A DNA stretch of 45,898 bases from Candidatus Atribacteria bacterium (lineage in GTDB: Bacteria > Atribacterota > Atribacteria > Atribacterales > Atribacteraceae), in assembly GCA_003561145.1 (NCBI GenBank), contig PWXL01000132.1, positions 1-45,898 on the forward strand, read 5' to 3'. Below are positions 24,779-33,891 of this stretch, in pieces. The position numbers and the translations under genes are program-made. Below the pieces are notes generated by a model. It saw only the letters and a list, made by a program, of their open reading frames with translations. It did no database searches and had not been told where the DNA came from. The stretch's first letter is position 1, and each line of letters opens with the position of its first letter.

Positions 24779-25674
24779 AAACTCTGGAAAATCGTTTTTT
24801 GGGGATTGATGGTTTTCAAGTAACATATAATTCCCTCTTGAGAAATTTCACCACATGGAAAATAGGTGGGCCCGTATGGGCCATGATATGGGTTCCTGAC
24901 ATCACTTCTTTCATGATAACCACTGCAGCCCTTGATGAAACCGGTATTCCATGGAGAATTCTGGGTAAAGGTTCCAATGTTCTTTTTCCAGACACAGGAT
25001 ACCAGGGAGTGATTGTGAGACTGGCAGGAGAATGCGCCCTGGTTCGCCGTCCCAAAACTACCTTGTTGGAGGCGGGAGGTGGTACAACACTGGCTCGAGT
25101 GGTCAGTGTTTCTTTACAAGAGAGTCTCAGCGGAGGGGAATTTCTTGTTGGTATTCCCGGAACAGTGGGAGGAGCACTTATGGTCAATGCCGGCTGTTTC
25201 GGGAGGGAAATCGGTGATTTGGTCGAATCTGTTTTGGTCAGGGACAGGAAGGGGAAGATACACTGGCTGGAAGGAGAACATGCCGGGTTTTGTTATCGTA
25301 ACTCTTTTTTACGAGACGGCAGGTTTTCGGTTATGAAAGCCCGCTTTCGTTTTACCGCTTCTTCTGCGGACCGGGTGAGGGAGCGCATTCGGAAATTCAA
25401 TAGAATTCGTAAGCTTACGCAACCAGTAGGAGAGCACTCCGCGGGATGCGTATTCAAAAACCCTGAGAAAGAATTTGCCGCAAAAATTATTGATTCGCTG
25501 GGTTTGAAAGGGTTACGGTCAGGAGACGCTCAGGTTTCACCAAAGCACTCAAATTTTATCATCAACAGAGGTACTGCAACTGCCCGGCAAGTTCAATTTC
25601 TTATGGAGTGGGTCAGGTCGGAGGTATACCGTTCCAGGAAGCTCTTACTTGAAAACGAAATAGAGGTTTGGTAA
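24742..25674 (+). CDS. murB: UDP-N-acetylenolpyruvoylglucosamine reductase
   Basis: FAD enzyme making UDP-MurNAc. 310 residues from ATG 24742, with GGAG 5 nt upstream. FAD-binding segments are FTTWKIGGP, LGKGSNVLF and GIPGTVGGALMVNAG. HSAGCVFKNP holds the proton-donor serine S233. A C-terminal glutamate (NEIEVW) is the usual third catalytic element. The frame extends upstream to 24694 without family similarity. It overlaps murC by 37 nt and touches ftsQ by one base (TAATG). Confidence 0.96.
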   Translation: MEDRHVFVCESVKTLENRFLGIDGFQVTYNSLLRNFTTWKIGGPVWAMIWVPDITSFMITTAALDETGIPWRILGKGSNVLFPDTGYQGVIVRLAGECALVRRPKTTLLEAGGGTTLARVVSVSLQESLSGGEFLVGIPGTVGGALMVNAGCFGREIGDLVESVLVRDRKGKIHWLEGEHAGFCYRNSFLRDGRFSVMKARFRFTASSADRVRERIRKFNRIRKLTQPVGEHSAGCVFKNPEKEFAAKIIDSLGLKGLRSGDAQVSPKHSNFIINRGTATARQVQFLMEWVRSEVYRSRKLLLENEIEVW

Positions 25675-26390
25675 TGGGCTTGCATAAAGCACGGTTGTTT
25701 TTTAGTATTTTACTTGTATATACCATTCTGGGCTTTCTTGCCTGGTCGGTATTCAGCCTGCTTATGCGGACGGATTTGTTGAAAGTGAAAACTATAGAGG
25801 TAACTGGAGTCAACCGGGTGGATGAGGGATATGTGATCGCCATGGGTGGTATTGAGGTTGGAGCGAATATATTCAGTATTCGCCCCTGGGAGGTGGAAAG
25901 ACGTATTGAGAGAATACCGGAAATAAGAAATGTTTCTGTGAAGAAGATATTTCCTCGCCAGGTTATGATAGACATAGAGGAACGCATCCCTTACGCACTG
26001 TTGGTCGTTGGAAATACCGGTTACTGCGTTGATGTTGACGGGGTTGAAATAGCGTGCTTGCCCGGAGAAAACGAGCAACTTCCCCGTTTGTGGATGGATC
26101 GTTATGAAGCAGGATGGCTTCTTGACGGCTTGGAACAGGTTCGGGTATGGAATGCAGAGTTCAACACCCCTCTCCAGGGGATCAAAGTGGAAGATGAAAG
26201 GTTGTTTATTTTAAAATTGCAAAATGATATATTTATCAGGAGCGAAGGACCGCAAAACTTGAGAGAGAAGTCAACTCTGCTCAAGCCTCTCCTTCGTGAG
26301 GTTCAGGTTAAGGCGCTTCAGGTAGGAGGATTTGATTTGAGGATGCGGAGGGATATCGTACTGATTAGAAGCGAGGGTGAAGAGTATTGA
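25674..26390 (+). CDS. ftsQ: Cell-division protein FtsQ/DivIB
   Basis: 238-residue bitopic protein: N-terminal membrane helix (about 8-32) followed by a POTRA domain (about 36-110, LKVKTIEVTGVNRV...) and an FtsQ-type beta domain. It links early and late divisome components. The ATG at 25674 shares a base with the murB stop and has AGAGG nearby; an in-frame TTG two codons earlier is less likely. It overlaps ftsA by 4 nt. Confidence 0.93.
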   Translation: MGLHKARLFFSILLVYTILGFLAWSVFSLLMRTDLLKVKTIEVTGVNRVDEGYVIAMGGIEVGANIFSIRPWEVERRIERIPEIRNVSVKKIFPRQVMIDIEERIPYALLVVGNTGYCVDVDGVEIACLPGENEQLPRLWMDRYEAGWLLDGLEQVRVWNAEFNTPLQGIKVEDERLFILKLQNDIFIRSEGPQNLREKSTLLKPLLREVQVKALQVGGFDLRMRRDIVLIRSEGEEY

Positions 26391-27652
26391 GGTTCCTGCC
26401 TTCCTTGGACGGGAATCCCCCCGTTATTGCCGCAGTGGATATGGGAACCAGCAAGGTGTGTACCTTGGTTGGCCAACCCCGAAGCGGAGCTATCGAAATA
26501 CTCGGGATAGGCATGAGTGCTTCCCAGGGAATCCGTAAAGGGAGAGTAGTCAACATAGAACGAGCTACCTACGCGGTACGGGAGTCTATGTCGTTGGCCA
26601 TGGAAGTGGCAAAACGGGAACCAAATATAGTGTGTGTCGCTGTAGCCGGTGACTATATTACTTCTATTAACCTTGAAAATGAGGTGATATTGAGCCGGGG
26701 CGGAAGAGAAATTACAAAAAGAGAAGTTGACAAAGTTGTGGAAGGTACTCGTGCGCAATCTTCCACAGGCGAGACCAGGGTTTTACACTTGATCCCACAG
26801 GAGTTTTCCGTAGACGATCAGCATGGTATTGCTGACCCCGTTGGCATGATAGGAAGTGCTCTGCGTGCCCGTGTGCACCTGGTGACAGCGCAGGAAACAC
26901 AGATTATGAATTTAGGAAAATGCTTTCAGCAAGTTGGAATTGAAATAGCGGCACTTGCTTTTCAGCCCTATGTAGCCGCTTTATCCGTTCTCACACCAGC
27001 CGAGAAGGAAGCAGGTGTTCTGCTGGTGGATTTGGGTGGTGGAACTACGGATATGGCTATGTTTTACGAGGGTTCTATATGGTATTCAGGGATAATACCT
27101 TTGGGGGGAGAGCATATTACTTCAGATCTGGCGGTCGGGTTACGCACTTCACGGGAAGAAGCGGAAAAGATTAAACTTCGTTACGGTTCGGCATTCAGTA
27201 AATATATAGAACCCGAAGAGATCATTGAAGTCAAAGATATGGGTATGTCTTCTTTGCATACGGTGCGCCGCAAGTTTGTATGCGAGGTTATAGAAGCGCG
27301 TGTTCGGGAAATTTTAGCCATTCTGAGGGGGGAACTCCGATCAACAGGTTTAGGGCGCTTTTTAAGGGGAGGAATAGTACTGACGGGGGGGTCATCCCAG
27401 CTTGAGGGATTGGCTGATTTCGCCTCCACCGCCTTAAAAGTACCTGTCCGCTTGGGTTCTCCGGAAAGCCAAAACTATGTAGGCATGGTGCAAACGATCG
27501 CTAGTCCCGTTTTTTCCACTGTCTGTGGCCTGTTAGATTATGCGGTGAGTGGAACGGGAAGAGAAAGGTTTCGTTATCATCACCCGGTTGGTCCAGCAGG
27601 AAAAGGACAGAAAATGATAAATTGGTTGAGAGATTTTTTCATGATGGGATGA
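26387..27652 (+). CDS. ftsA: Actin-like division protein FtsA
   Basis: Membrane tether for FtsZ. 421 residues. Actin-fold motifs are AAVDMGTSKVCTLV (phosphate 1), LLVDLGGGTTDMAMF (phosphate 2) and GIVLTGGSSQLEG (adenosine), with the SHS2/1C insert between. The C-terminus ends in an amphipathic helix (KMINWLRDFFMMG), the membrane-targeting sequence. The start is TTG overlapping the ftsQ TGA, with GAGGGTGA upstream. ftsZ follows after 18 nt. Confidence 0.96.
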   Translation: MRFLPSLDGNPPVIAAVDMGTSKVCTLVGQPRSGAIEILGIGMSASQGIRKGRVVNIERATYAVRESMSLAMEVAKREPNIVCVAVAGDYITSINLENEVILSRGGREITKREVDKVVEGTRAQSSTGETRVLHLIPQEFSVDDQHGIADPVGMIGSALRARVHLVTAQETQIMNLGKCFQQVGIEIAALAFQPYVAALSVLTPAEKEAGVLLVDLGGGTTDMAMFYEGSIWYSGIIPLGGEHITSDLAVGLRTSREEAEKIKLRYGSAFSKYIEPEEIIEVKDMGMSSLHTVRRKFVCEVIEARVREILAILRGELRSTGLGRFLRGGIVLTGGSSQLEGLADFASTALKVPVRLGSPESQNYVGMVQTIASPVFSTVCGLLDYAVSGTGRERFRYHHPVGPAGKGQKMINWLRDFFMMG

Positions 27653-27670
27653 GGGACGGAGGGTGCGGTT

Positions 27671-28723
27671 ATGGCAACGGATAAGAAGAACATATATAAC
27701 GATGGAGTTGTGATTAAGGTTATGGGTGTTGGTGGCGGTGGTGGGAATGCTGTCAACCGAATGGTTAAGAGTGGTTTAAAAGGTGTTGAATTTGTAGCGA
27801 TGAATACCGACGCCCAGGTCCTGAGAGAGTCACTTGCAGAAACAAAAGTTCAGATAGGAAAGAAACTGACCAGGGGGTTGGGAGCCGGCGCTAATCCGGA
27901 AATAGGCAAACGAGCGGCTGAAGAGGACAGAGATGATATATTTAAGGTGCTGGAAAATACCGAGATGGTTTTCATCACTGCCGGAATGGGGGGAGGTACG
28001 GGTACAGGCGGCACTCCGGTTGTGGCTTCAATCGCCAGGGAACTTGGTATACTCACCATAGCGGTTGTAACCCGGCCTTTTTCTTTTGAGGGTTCAAGAC
28101 GTTCGAGACAAGCGGTCGAGGGGATTGATCTCTTGAAAGAGGCCGTTGACACACTCATCGTTATTCCTAATGACCGTCTCTTGCAGATAATAGATCCAAG
28201 CACTTCAATTGGAGAGGCATTTCAAATGGTGGATGATGTATTGCTCCAGGGGGTTCAGAGCATTTCTGATCTTATCAATGTTCCAGGAATTATTAATCTG
28301 GATTTTGCTGATATTCGCACCATCATGGCCAATGCAGGCACATCGCTTATGGGTATAGGCAGGGCGACTGGTGAAAACAAGGCAGTGGATGCTGCCCGTA
28401 CTGCTGTATCAAGCCCTCTACTGGAAACTGCTTTCAAGGGGGCTCGCGGGGTTCTCTTCAACGTCACCGGCGGCCCCAGCCTCGGCCTTTTGGAGGTGAA
28501 CAAGTCAGCCGAAATTATTTGTGGAGCGGCTTCTGAAAGCGCGAACATTATATTTGGAGCCGTTATCGACGAGAACATGAAAGACGAAATGAAAGTCACT
28601 GTAATCGCTACAGGATTTGAAACGGAAGAGAAAGATGAAACAGGAGCTGATGAAGAAGCAGAAGTGGCAGATGCCTTTTCTTTTGATGATTTGGATGTGC
28701 CTGCTTTTATGAGAAAAAAATAA
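27671..28723 (+). CDS. ftsZ: Cell-division GTPase FtsZ
   Basis: Tubulin-like GTPase forming the Z ring. 350 residues. Glycine-rich VGVGGGGGNAVNRM (about 19-31), tubulin signature GGGTGTG (107-113), and the T7 loop with NLDFADIR for catalysis. After a short acidic linker the C-terminal tail FDDLDVPAFMRKK matches the conserved FtsA/regulator-binding peptide. GGAGGG precedes the ATG. Last gene of the dcw cluster. Confidence 0.99.
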   Translation: MATDKKNIYNDGVVIKVMGVGGGGGNAVNRMVKSGLKGVEFVAMNTDAQVLRESLAETKVQIGKKLTRGLGAGANPEIGKRAAEEDRDDIFKVLENTEMVFITAGMGGGTGTGGTPVVASIARELGILTIAVVTRPFSFEGSRRSRQAVEGIDLLKEAVDTLIVIPNDRLLQIIDPSTSIGEAFQMVDDVLLQGVQSISDLINVPGIINLDFADIRTIMANAGTSLMGIGRATGENKAVDAARTAVSSPLLETAFKGARGVLFNVTGGPSLGLLEVNKSAEIICGAASESANIIFGAVIDENMKDEMKVTVIATGFETEEKDETGADEEAEVADAFSFDDLDVPAFMRKK

Positions 28724-28724
28724 G

Positions 28725-30401
28725 ATGAGCATAGACCCCGTAATTCTTTTGCAGCGGGAACGGGGGATGTCACTTACCGCTAAACGGGGTGATCGTTTCT
28801 TCGGACTGTGTTTTCCCGGTCCCTATAGTTTGGGGATAGCGAGTTTGGGGATTCACGCGGTTTTAGAAACTGTTTATCGGCTTCCTCGTTGGAGGCCTGA
28901 ACGTTTTTTCCTTGATACGGGAGACGTATCATTAGAGAGCCGCTCTTCCTTGCGTTTTTTTAACGTTGCCGGCTTTTCCCTGGCCTTCGAGCGGGACATT
29001 TTCGGGATGATCCAGATGTGTTCCCGTGCCGGTATTCCCCTCTATTCCACCCAGCGCACATCTACCCATCCCCTCGTGGTTGTGGGAGGGGCTTTTGCTA
29101 CTCTGAATCCGGAAGTTGCAGCATCGTTCGCTGATCTCATGATTATCGGGGAAGCAGAATCAGTCATACCTTCACTCCTCCGGAAATTGGAAGACTATCC
29201 CGACGAAGTACACAACCGTTCGGAGGTATTGGAAAGAGTGGCCGGCCTTCCTTCCGTGTTGGTCCCGGCATTAACCAGGCCGGTCTATAAAGGAGCAGAA
29301 CTCGCTGGTTTTACACATTCTGATAGCCGGACTTCCATTAAGGTCAAAAGAGCAGTGAGCGACTTGACGGGATCACCAACGTCCAGTTTGTTTGTGACTC
29401 CGGAAAGCCATTTCGGGGCAACGGCCTTGTGTGAACTCAATCGGGGGTGTTCGCATCAATGCCGGTTCTGCGCGGCGAGCATTGTCTATCGGCCTCTTCG
29501 TCATCGCAGGACTCACTTGGTGAAAGAAAAGGTGACGATGCTTTCCGAGCTCTCTTCACAAATGGGATTTGTTGGATCCGATATCTTATCACATCCTCAG
29601 TTCGGGGACATACTCGAACATGCCCGGAAAGAGAACATGAGTGTGACCTGTTCCTCGCTCTCATCCAGGTCTTTGTGGGAAAAACCCGAAATGGTCGGGT
29701 TGTTGGCTGATGCAGGGGTAAAGACCGCAACGCTTGCGCCGGAGAGTGGGTCTTTTTCAAGCCGGCGTGTACTGGGCAAAAATCTTACCAACCGAGAATG
29801 GATTGAACTCTTAGATTTTATATTGAATAAAAAACAAATGAAAGTTAAACTGTATTTTATGTTGGGAAAGCCGTGGAATGGTCCAGAAGATGACCTCTCG
29901 TTTTTGGCAACAATAGCAGGGGTGGCGCGGGAAACAGGTAAGATTTCAGTTTCCTACAGTTTTTTTGTTCCGAAACCCCAGACACCATTTGAAGAGATTG
30001 CGACACTATCCTTTAGTGCTTGGAAAAAAGAACGAATGGTATTCGAAAAAGGTATGCAAAGGATAGGCATTGAATATTCAGGAGAGAGTCCCCGCCTTGC
30101 CTGGATCGAGTTGATACTGGCCCGCGGGGATCGACTGCTGGGAGAGAAGCTATCCGGCTTGTGCAACCATCAAGGTATATTTAGACAGGCTTCCTGGCGG
30201 TCATTATTGGAGGACATCGGCCGGGATTGGGAAGAGTGGCCTCGTCGTCCCTGGAAAGGCATGATACGACCTTGGGATGTCGTGGAATCCGGGGTTGATG
30301 CGGAATATTTACGAAAAGAAAGAGAGAATGCGGACAGGGCAATACCAGCTCCTCGCTGTCCGGGCCAGGGCTGCATTGCTTGTGGAGTATGCAAAACATG
30401 A
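28725..30401 (+). CDS. Radical SAM protein with N-terminal B12-binding-like domain
   Basis: 558 residues. N-terminal region (about 25-170) resembles the cobalamin-binding-like domain of TIGR03960-type radical SAM proteins (VVVGGAFATLNPEVAASFAD, IIGEAES), without a DxHxxG cobalamin motif. The radical SAM CxxxCxxC is C242/C246/C249 (RGCSHQCRFCAAS). A C-terminal cysteine cluster CPGQGCIACGVC (about 545-556) suggests an auxiliary iron-sulfur site. Substrate unknown; relatives are often placed near tRNA/rRNA-processing genes. Start ATG 28725 follows ftsZ by one base but has a weak ribosome-binding site; the ATG at 28767 is an alternative. It overlaps yggS by 4 nt. Confidence 0.85.
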   Translation: MSIDPVILLQRERGMSLTAKRGDRFFGLCFPGPYSLGIASLGIHAVLETVYRLPRWRPERFFLDTGDVSLESRSSLRFFNVAGFSLAFERDIFGMIQMCSRAGIPLYSTQRTSTHPLVVVGGAFATLNPEVAASFADLMIIGEAESVIPSLLRKLEDYPDEVHNRSEVLERVAGLPSVLVPALTRPVYKGAELAGFTHSDSRTSIKVKRAVSDLTGSPTSSLFVTPESHFGATALCELNRGCSHQCRFCAASIVYRPLRHRRTHLVKEKVTMLSELSSQMGFVGSDILSHPQFGDILEHARKENMSVTCSSLSSRSLWEKPEMVGLLADAGVKTATLAPESGSFSSRRVLGKNLTNREWIELLDFILNKKQMKVKLYFMLGKPWNGPEDDLSFLATIAGVARETGKISVSYSFFVPKPQTPFEEIATLSFSAWKKERMVFEKGMQRIGIEYSGESPRLAWIELILARGDRLLGEKLSGLCNHQGIFRQASWRSLLEDIGRDWEEWPRRPWKGMIRPWDVVESGVDAEYLRKERENADRAIPAPRCPGQGCIACGVCKT

Positions 30402-31108
30402 AGAAAACAGTCCAGGAAAGTCTTGCAGAAGTATTGAACAGGGTCGAAAAGGCAAAGGTTCATTCAGGTCGTTCTTCTGATACTGTTCGACTGGTTGCTG
30501 TAACAAAGGGTGTGGGATTAGATACAATACAGCAGGTCGTACAAGCTGGAGTGAAGGATTTGGGGGAAAACCGCTGGCAGGAATTCAGAGATAAATTTCT
30601 TTCAGAACATTCAATAGCTGTTCGAACAATACAGTGGCATTTTATCGGGAGACTGCAGAAAAATAAAGTGAAACATGTGGTCCCATCAATGTGCTGCATC
30701 CACTCACTTGACCGCTGGGATCTCGCTGGTGAAGTTGAACGGCGTGCGGTTCAGGAAGGAAAAAGTCCTTTTCCTGTTTTTGTTCAGGTCAATATGACCG
30801 GTAACCCTGCTCAGGGTGGGGTCAAAGAAAATGAACTCTTTACTTTTTTAGAAAAACTCACAGCCTTGGAAGGTCTCAAGGTATGCGGGTTTATGACGAT
30901 AGCACCCTTATGTCAAGAAGAAAAGAAGACAAGGAATATATTTTCCCGCCTGCGGGAGGTAAGAGATATGGCCCGGCAGAGGAAGCTGCCTGGAGGAGTG
31001 CCCGGGGAGTTGTCAATGGGGATGAGTGACGACTATGAATGGGCGGTTCAGGAAGGTGCGACCATTGTACGGCTGGGACGGGCACTTTTTGGCGAAAGGA
31101 GGCCATGA
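30398..31108 (+). CDS. YggS-family pyridoxal-phosphate homeostasis protein
   Basis: 236-residue PLP-binding TIM-barrel protein (COG0325). LVAVTKG has the PLP-binding lysine K37; LGENRWQEF, WHFIGRLQKNK and LSMGMSDDYEWAV are family signatures. It buffers PLP and affects amino-acid homeostasis; no enzyme activity is established for the family. ATG 30398 (ATGA with the radical SAM stop) has GGAG 11 nt upstream. Location after ftsZ and before divIVA is the Bacillota arrangement, but sepF is absent. Confidence 0.94.
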   Translation: MKKTVQESLAEVLNRVEKAKVHSGRSSDTVRLVAVTKGVGLDTIQQVVQAGVKDLGENRWQEFRDKFLSEHSIAVRTIQWHFIGRLQKNKVKHVVPSMCCIHSLDRWDLAGEVERRAVQEGKSPFPVFVQVNMTGNPAQGGVKENELFTFLEKLTALEGLKVCGFMTIAPLCQEEKKTRNIFSRLREVRDMARQRKLPGGVPGELSMGMSDDYEWAVQEGATIVRLGRALFGERRP

Positions 31109-31915
31109 TTGACCACTTCAATTATGGTTATGGGATGCGGTAACATGGGAAGTGCGATAGCGAAAGGACTGGTAAGAGCCGGGAGGCATAAAACAGAGCA
31201 CTTGGTTCTGTATGATATTGTGTGGGATAAGGCCCGGGCTCTTGGAGAAGCACTGGATATAGCATGGATACGTAACATTGACCAGCTGGAAAATCCGCCG
31301 GAGTATCTCTTTATTGCAGTGAAACCAGCGGATTTTCCGGATACTGCTGAAATTTTGGGAGAATGGCATAAGAGTGTTTTTCTCTCGGTCATGGCCGGTG
31401 TGGCAATAAAAGATGTGGCTTCCTGCCTGGGAGGGGAGAAAGGGATTGTCCGATTGATGCCGAACCTGTGTGTTGAGGTTGGTGAAGGTGTTATACCCGT
31501 TTGTTTTTCGCCATCGCTTGATATTGCCCGGCAGGAAGAGGTGTTATTCCTCCTATCCTCCCTGGGATGGGTTTTCGAGTCAGTGGAAAGTGAAATTGAT
31601 TCCCTTACCGCGTTAGGAGGGAGTGGACCTGCTTTTATCTCGCTTTTTGTGGAGGCCTTGATGGATGGAGGAGTTTACTGTGGACTCAACTGGGAAAAGG
31701 CCTTGAAGGTAACTCTGCAGACCATGCTGGGTACCGCTATTTACCTGAAGGAGTCCGGCATGCATCCGGGAGCTTTCAAGAATGCTGTGGCTTCTCCCGG
31801 GGGCACCACCATAGCGGGATTACGTAAGATCGAAGAGGGCGGGCTGCGAGCAAAAATCATGCAGGGTGTGGAAGCCGCTTACCGGAGGGCATCGAAAACC
31901 AACGATGGGGAGTGA
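31109..31915 (+). CDS. proC: Pyrroline-5-carboxylate reductase
   Basis: Last step of proline synthesis. 268 residues. Rossmann loop MGCGNMGSAIAKGL (about 8-21), substrate region LGGSGPAFIS and C-terminal VASPGGTTIAGLRKIEEGG are family hallmarks. TTG start directly after the yggS stop, with AGGAGG 5-6 nt upstream. Its place between yggS and divIVA is seen in several Bacillota-like genomes. Confidence 0.96.
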   Translation: MTTSIMVMGCGNMGSAIAKGLVRAGRHKTEHLVLYDIVWDKARALGEALDIAWIRNIDQLENPPEYLFIAVKPADFPDTAEILGEWHKSVFLSVMAGVAIKDVASCLGGEKGIVRLMPNLCVEVGEGVIPVCFSPSLDIARQEEVLFLLSSLGWVFESVESEIDSLTALGGSGPAFISLFVEALMDGGVYCGLNWEKALKVTLQTMLGTAIYLKESGMHPGAFKNAVASPGGTTIAGLRKIEEGGLRAKIMQGVEAAYRRASKTNDGE

Positions 31916-31920
31916 CACTC

Positions 31921-32517
31921 ATGACCTTAAAACCGGAAGAGATCCTTGAATACGAATTCAACCGCGCTTTCAGGGGGTACAGTGAAGGTGAGGTGAATGA
32001 ATTTCTTGAGGAGATGGCAGCCCAATGGGAAGATCTCCTGCAGGAAAATGATCAACTGCAAAAGGAATGCGAAGAATTGAGAAGGCAGGTATCAGAGAGC
32101 AGGCAATACGCCGCCAAGCTGGAAGTAAGTTTAGAAGAGTGGAAAAAAGAAGGTGAAGTGGAAAAAGAGCTGGCTCGCCGTGAGTCACAAATGGTACTGA
32201 AAGAAGCGCAGCTGAAATCCCGGCAGATCATTGAGGAAGCTTTGCGTCAAAAAAAGGAGATTGAAGCGGGATATAGCGAAGCGAAAGAAAAATACAACGC
32301 TTTCCTCATCCGGTTTAAGTCTATTTTACACACTTTTCTCCAATCTGTTGAGTGGAAAGAAAAGGAATTGAGAGAAGAATTCACACAACCACCTGATGCA
32401 ACGTCCTCGCCGCATCCCCAAGAACAGAAAAGCGGCGAAGGCCACGCTTCTCCCCGTGAAGAGATTTCAAGATTTTCCCTCGATGACTTTCGTGATGAAG
32501 ATTACAAGGAAAGCTGA
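31921..32517 (+). CDS. divIVA: DivIVA-domain protein
   Basis: 198 residues. The N-terminal DivIVA membrane-binding segment (about 1-32) contains FNRAFRGYSEGEVNEFLEEM. A long coiled coil follows (about 33-130), then a charged low-complexity tail. DivIVA proteins sense negative membrane curvature and recruit division or growth factors. ATG 31921 has GGGGAG 8 nt upstream; the GTG at 31912 overlapping proC lacks one. It overlaps lspA by one base. Confidence 0.93.
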   Translation: MTLKPEEILEYEFNRAFRGYSEGEVNEFLEEMAAQWEDLLQENDQLQKECEELRRQVSESRQYAAKLEVSLEEWKKEGEVEKELARRESQMVLKEAQLKSRQIIEEALRQKKEIEAGYSEAKEKYNAFLIRFKSILHTFLQSVEWKEKELREEFTQPPDATSSPHPQEQKSGEGHASPREEISRFSLDDFRDEDYKES

Positions 32518-33014
32518 TGCAGGGTCTTGTACTGTTGAGGAAAACCATCCTTTTTTTCTTACTCGCTTTTTTACCTGTTTTTCTAATGGATCAGCTCACC
32601 AAGAGTTGGGCCTTGCAGAATCTTCCTCATACCCCGATTGTTGTGATAGAGGGTATTTTTGAACTCAAAATCCGCAGGAATTACGGGAGCGCTTTTGGGC
32701 TGTTCAGTTTGGATCCGGCGTGGTATGTGTTGATAGCAATTGTTGTTACGGTGGTTTTTCTCTGGTTTTTGAAAAGAAGAAGCGACAACCCCAGGGGTCT
32801 TTTAGCGGGCGGGAGCGGCCTCTTCCTTGCCGGGGTATGGGGGAATCAACTTGACCGCTTGCATTACGGATACGTAGTCGATTTTTTAGAACCTTCGTTT
32901 TGGCCCACTTTCAACGTTGCGGATCTTGGCATAACCATTGGACTGATACTGGTGGTATGGGATTTTTGGAGAAGGGAATATTACAGTGAGGAGAGAGAAG
33001 ATACAGGTCTATGA
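32517..33014 (+). CDS. lspA: Lipoprotein signal peptidase II
   Basis: Aspartyl membrane protease that removes signal peptides from prolipoproteins. 165 residues, four membrane helices. Conserved boxes: FLMDQLTK, NYGSAFGLF, GNQLDR (catalytic D113), VVDFL and FNVADLGI (catalytic D136). AAGGA precedes the ATG, which shares a base with the divIVA stop. It overlaps rluD by 29 nt. Confidence 0.97.
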   Translation: MQGLVLLRKTILFFLLAFLPVFLMDQLTKSWALQNLPHTPIVVIEGIFELKIRRNYGSAFGLFSLDPAWYVLIAIVVTVVFLWFLKRRSDNPRGLLAGGSGLFLAGVWGNQLDRLHYGYVVDFLEPSFWPTFNVADLGITIGLILVVWDFWRREYYSEEREDTGL

Positions 33015-33891
33015 CGAGGGTTTCTGCCGGTTGGATACTTGGCTGGCCAAACAATACAACGATATTTCGCGTTCCGTTCTGGCACGGCTCATCAGGAAAG
33101 GTCATCTTCGTGTCAACAGACAAGCGGTGAAAAAGGCAAGTTACCTGGTCCGGCCAGGAGATGTTTTGGAAATACACTGGCCCGCTGAAGACTGCAGTAC
33201 TCCACTCCCCGAAAGACTTCCGCTGGATGTTATTTTTGAGGATAATGACATAATTGCTGTAAACAAGAGGGCCGGAATGATCGTTCACCCGGTGACACCC
33301 TTCCAAAGAGGAACCCTGATCAATGCTTTACTTGGTCATAAAATCAAACTTTCCCGCTACGGATTACCAATGAGGCCGGGTATTGTCCATCGTTTGGATA
33401 AAGATACATCCGGTGTCCTGGTGGTGGCCAAAACTGATAATGCATATATACATCTGGTTCGGCAATTCAAGGAGAGGGCGATGGGAAAAATATATCTGGC
33501 TGTTGTTCGGGGACACTTCAAAGGAGCTCAATCCATTGAATCCCGCATTGGACGAAGCAGAACTCAGCCTCGCTTGATGAAAACCCTTCCACGTGGAGGA
33601 CGGGAGGCGCTTACCCGGGTGTGTGTTCTTCGAACGGGAAGAGACCATAGTTTGCTGTTGGTTCAACCGGAAACCGGTCGTACCCACCAAATTCGTGTTC
33701 ACTTGAGCTCTCAGGGTTTTCCCCTGGCCGGGGACAGAGACTACGGTGGGCCCTCACATGATGAATATTTTTCGCGTCATGCACTGCATGCCTTCTCTCT
33801 TTCCCTGCTCCATCCTGTAAATGGAAAGATGTATCACTTTTCCGCGGCCCTTCCCCGGGATATGGGCGAATTCATACGCGATATGCTATAG
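32986..33891 (+). CDS. RluA/RluD-family rRNA pseudouridine synthase
   Basis: 301 residues. N-terminal S4 RNA-binding domain (about 14-65: RLDTWLAKQ, RLIRKGHLRVN), then the catalytic domain with HRLDKDTSG (D138 nucleophile) and the C-terminal RTHQIRVHL and GDRDYGG motifs. Probably modifies 23S rRNA like RluD. GTG 32986 lies inside lspA with AGAAGGGA 8 nt upstream. Its TAG ends one base before the stop codon of the convergent RqcH gene. The exact rRNA target cannot be told from sequence. Confidence 0.94.
   Translation: MRREKIQVYDEGFCRLDTWLAKQYNDISRSVLARLIRKGHLRVNRQAVKKASYLVRPGDVLEIHWPAEDCSTPLPERLPLDVIFEDNDIIAVNKRAGMIVHPVTPFQRGTLINALLGHKIKLSRYGLPMRPGIVHRLDKDTSGVLVVAKTDNAYIHLVRQFKERAMGKIYLAVVRGHFKGAQSIESRIGRSRTQPRLMKTLPRGGREALTRVCVLRTGRDHSLLLVQPETGRTHQIRVHLSSQGFPLAGDRDYGGPSHDEYFSRHALHAFSLSLLHPVNGKMYHFSAALPRDMGEFIRDML

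Noticed and set aside
28255..28773. 172-codon minus-strand frame antisense to ftsZ
   Set aside because: Ser/Ala-rich shadow of a highly conserved gene; also crosses the ftsZ-radical SAM junction.
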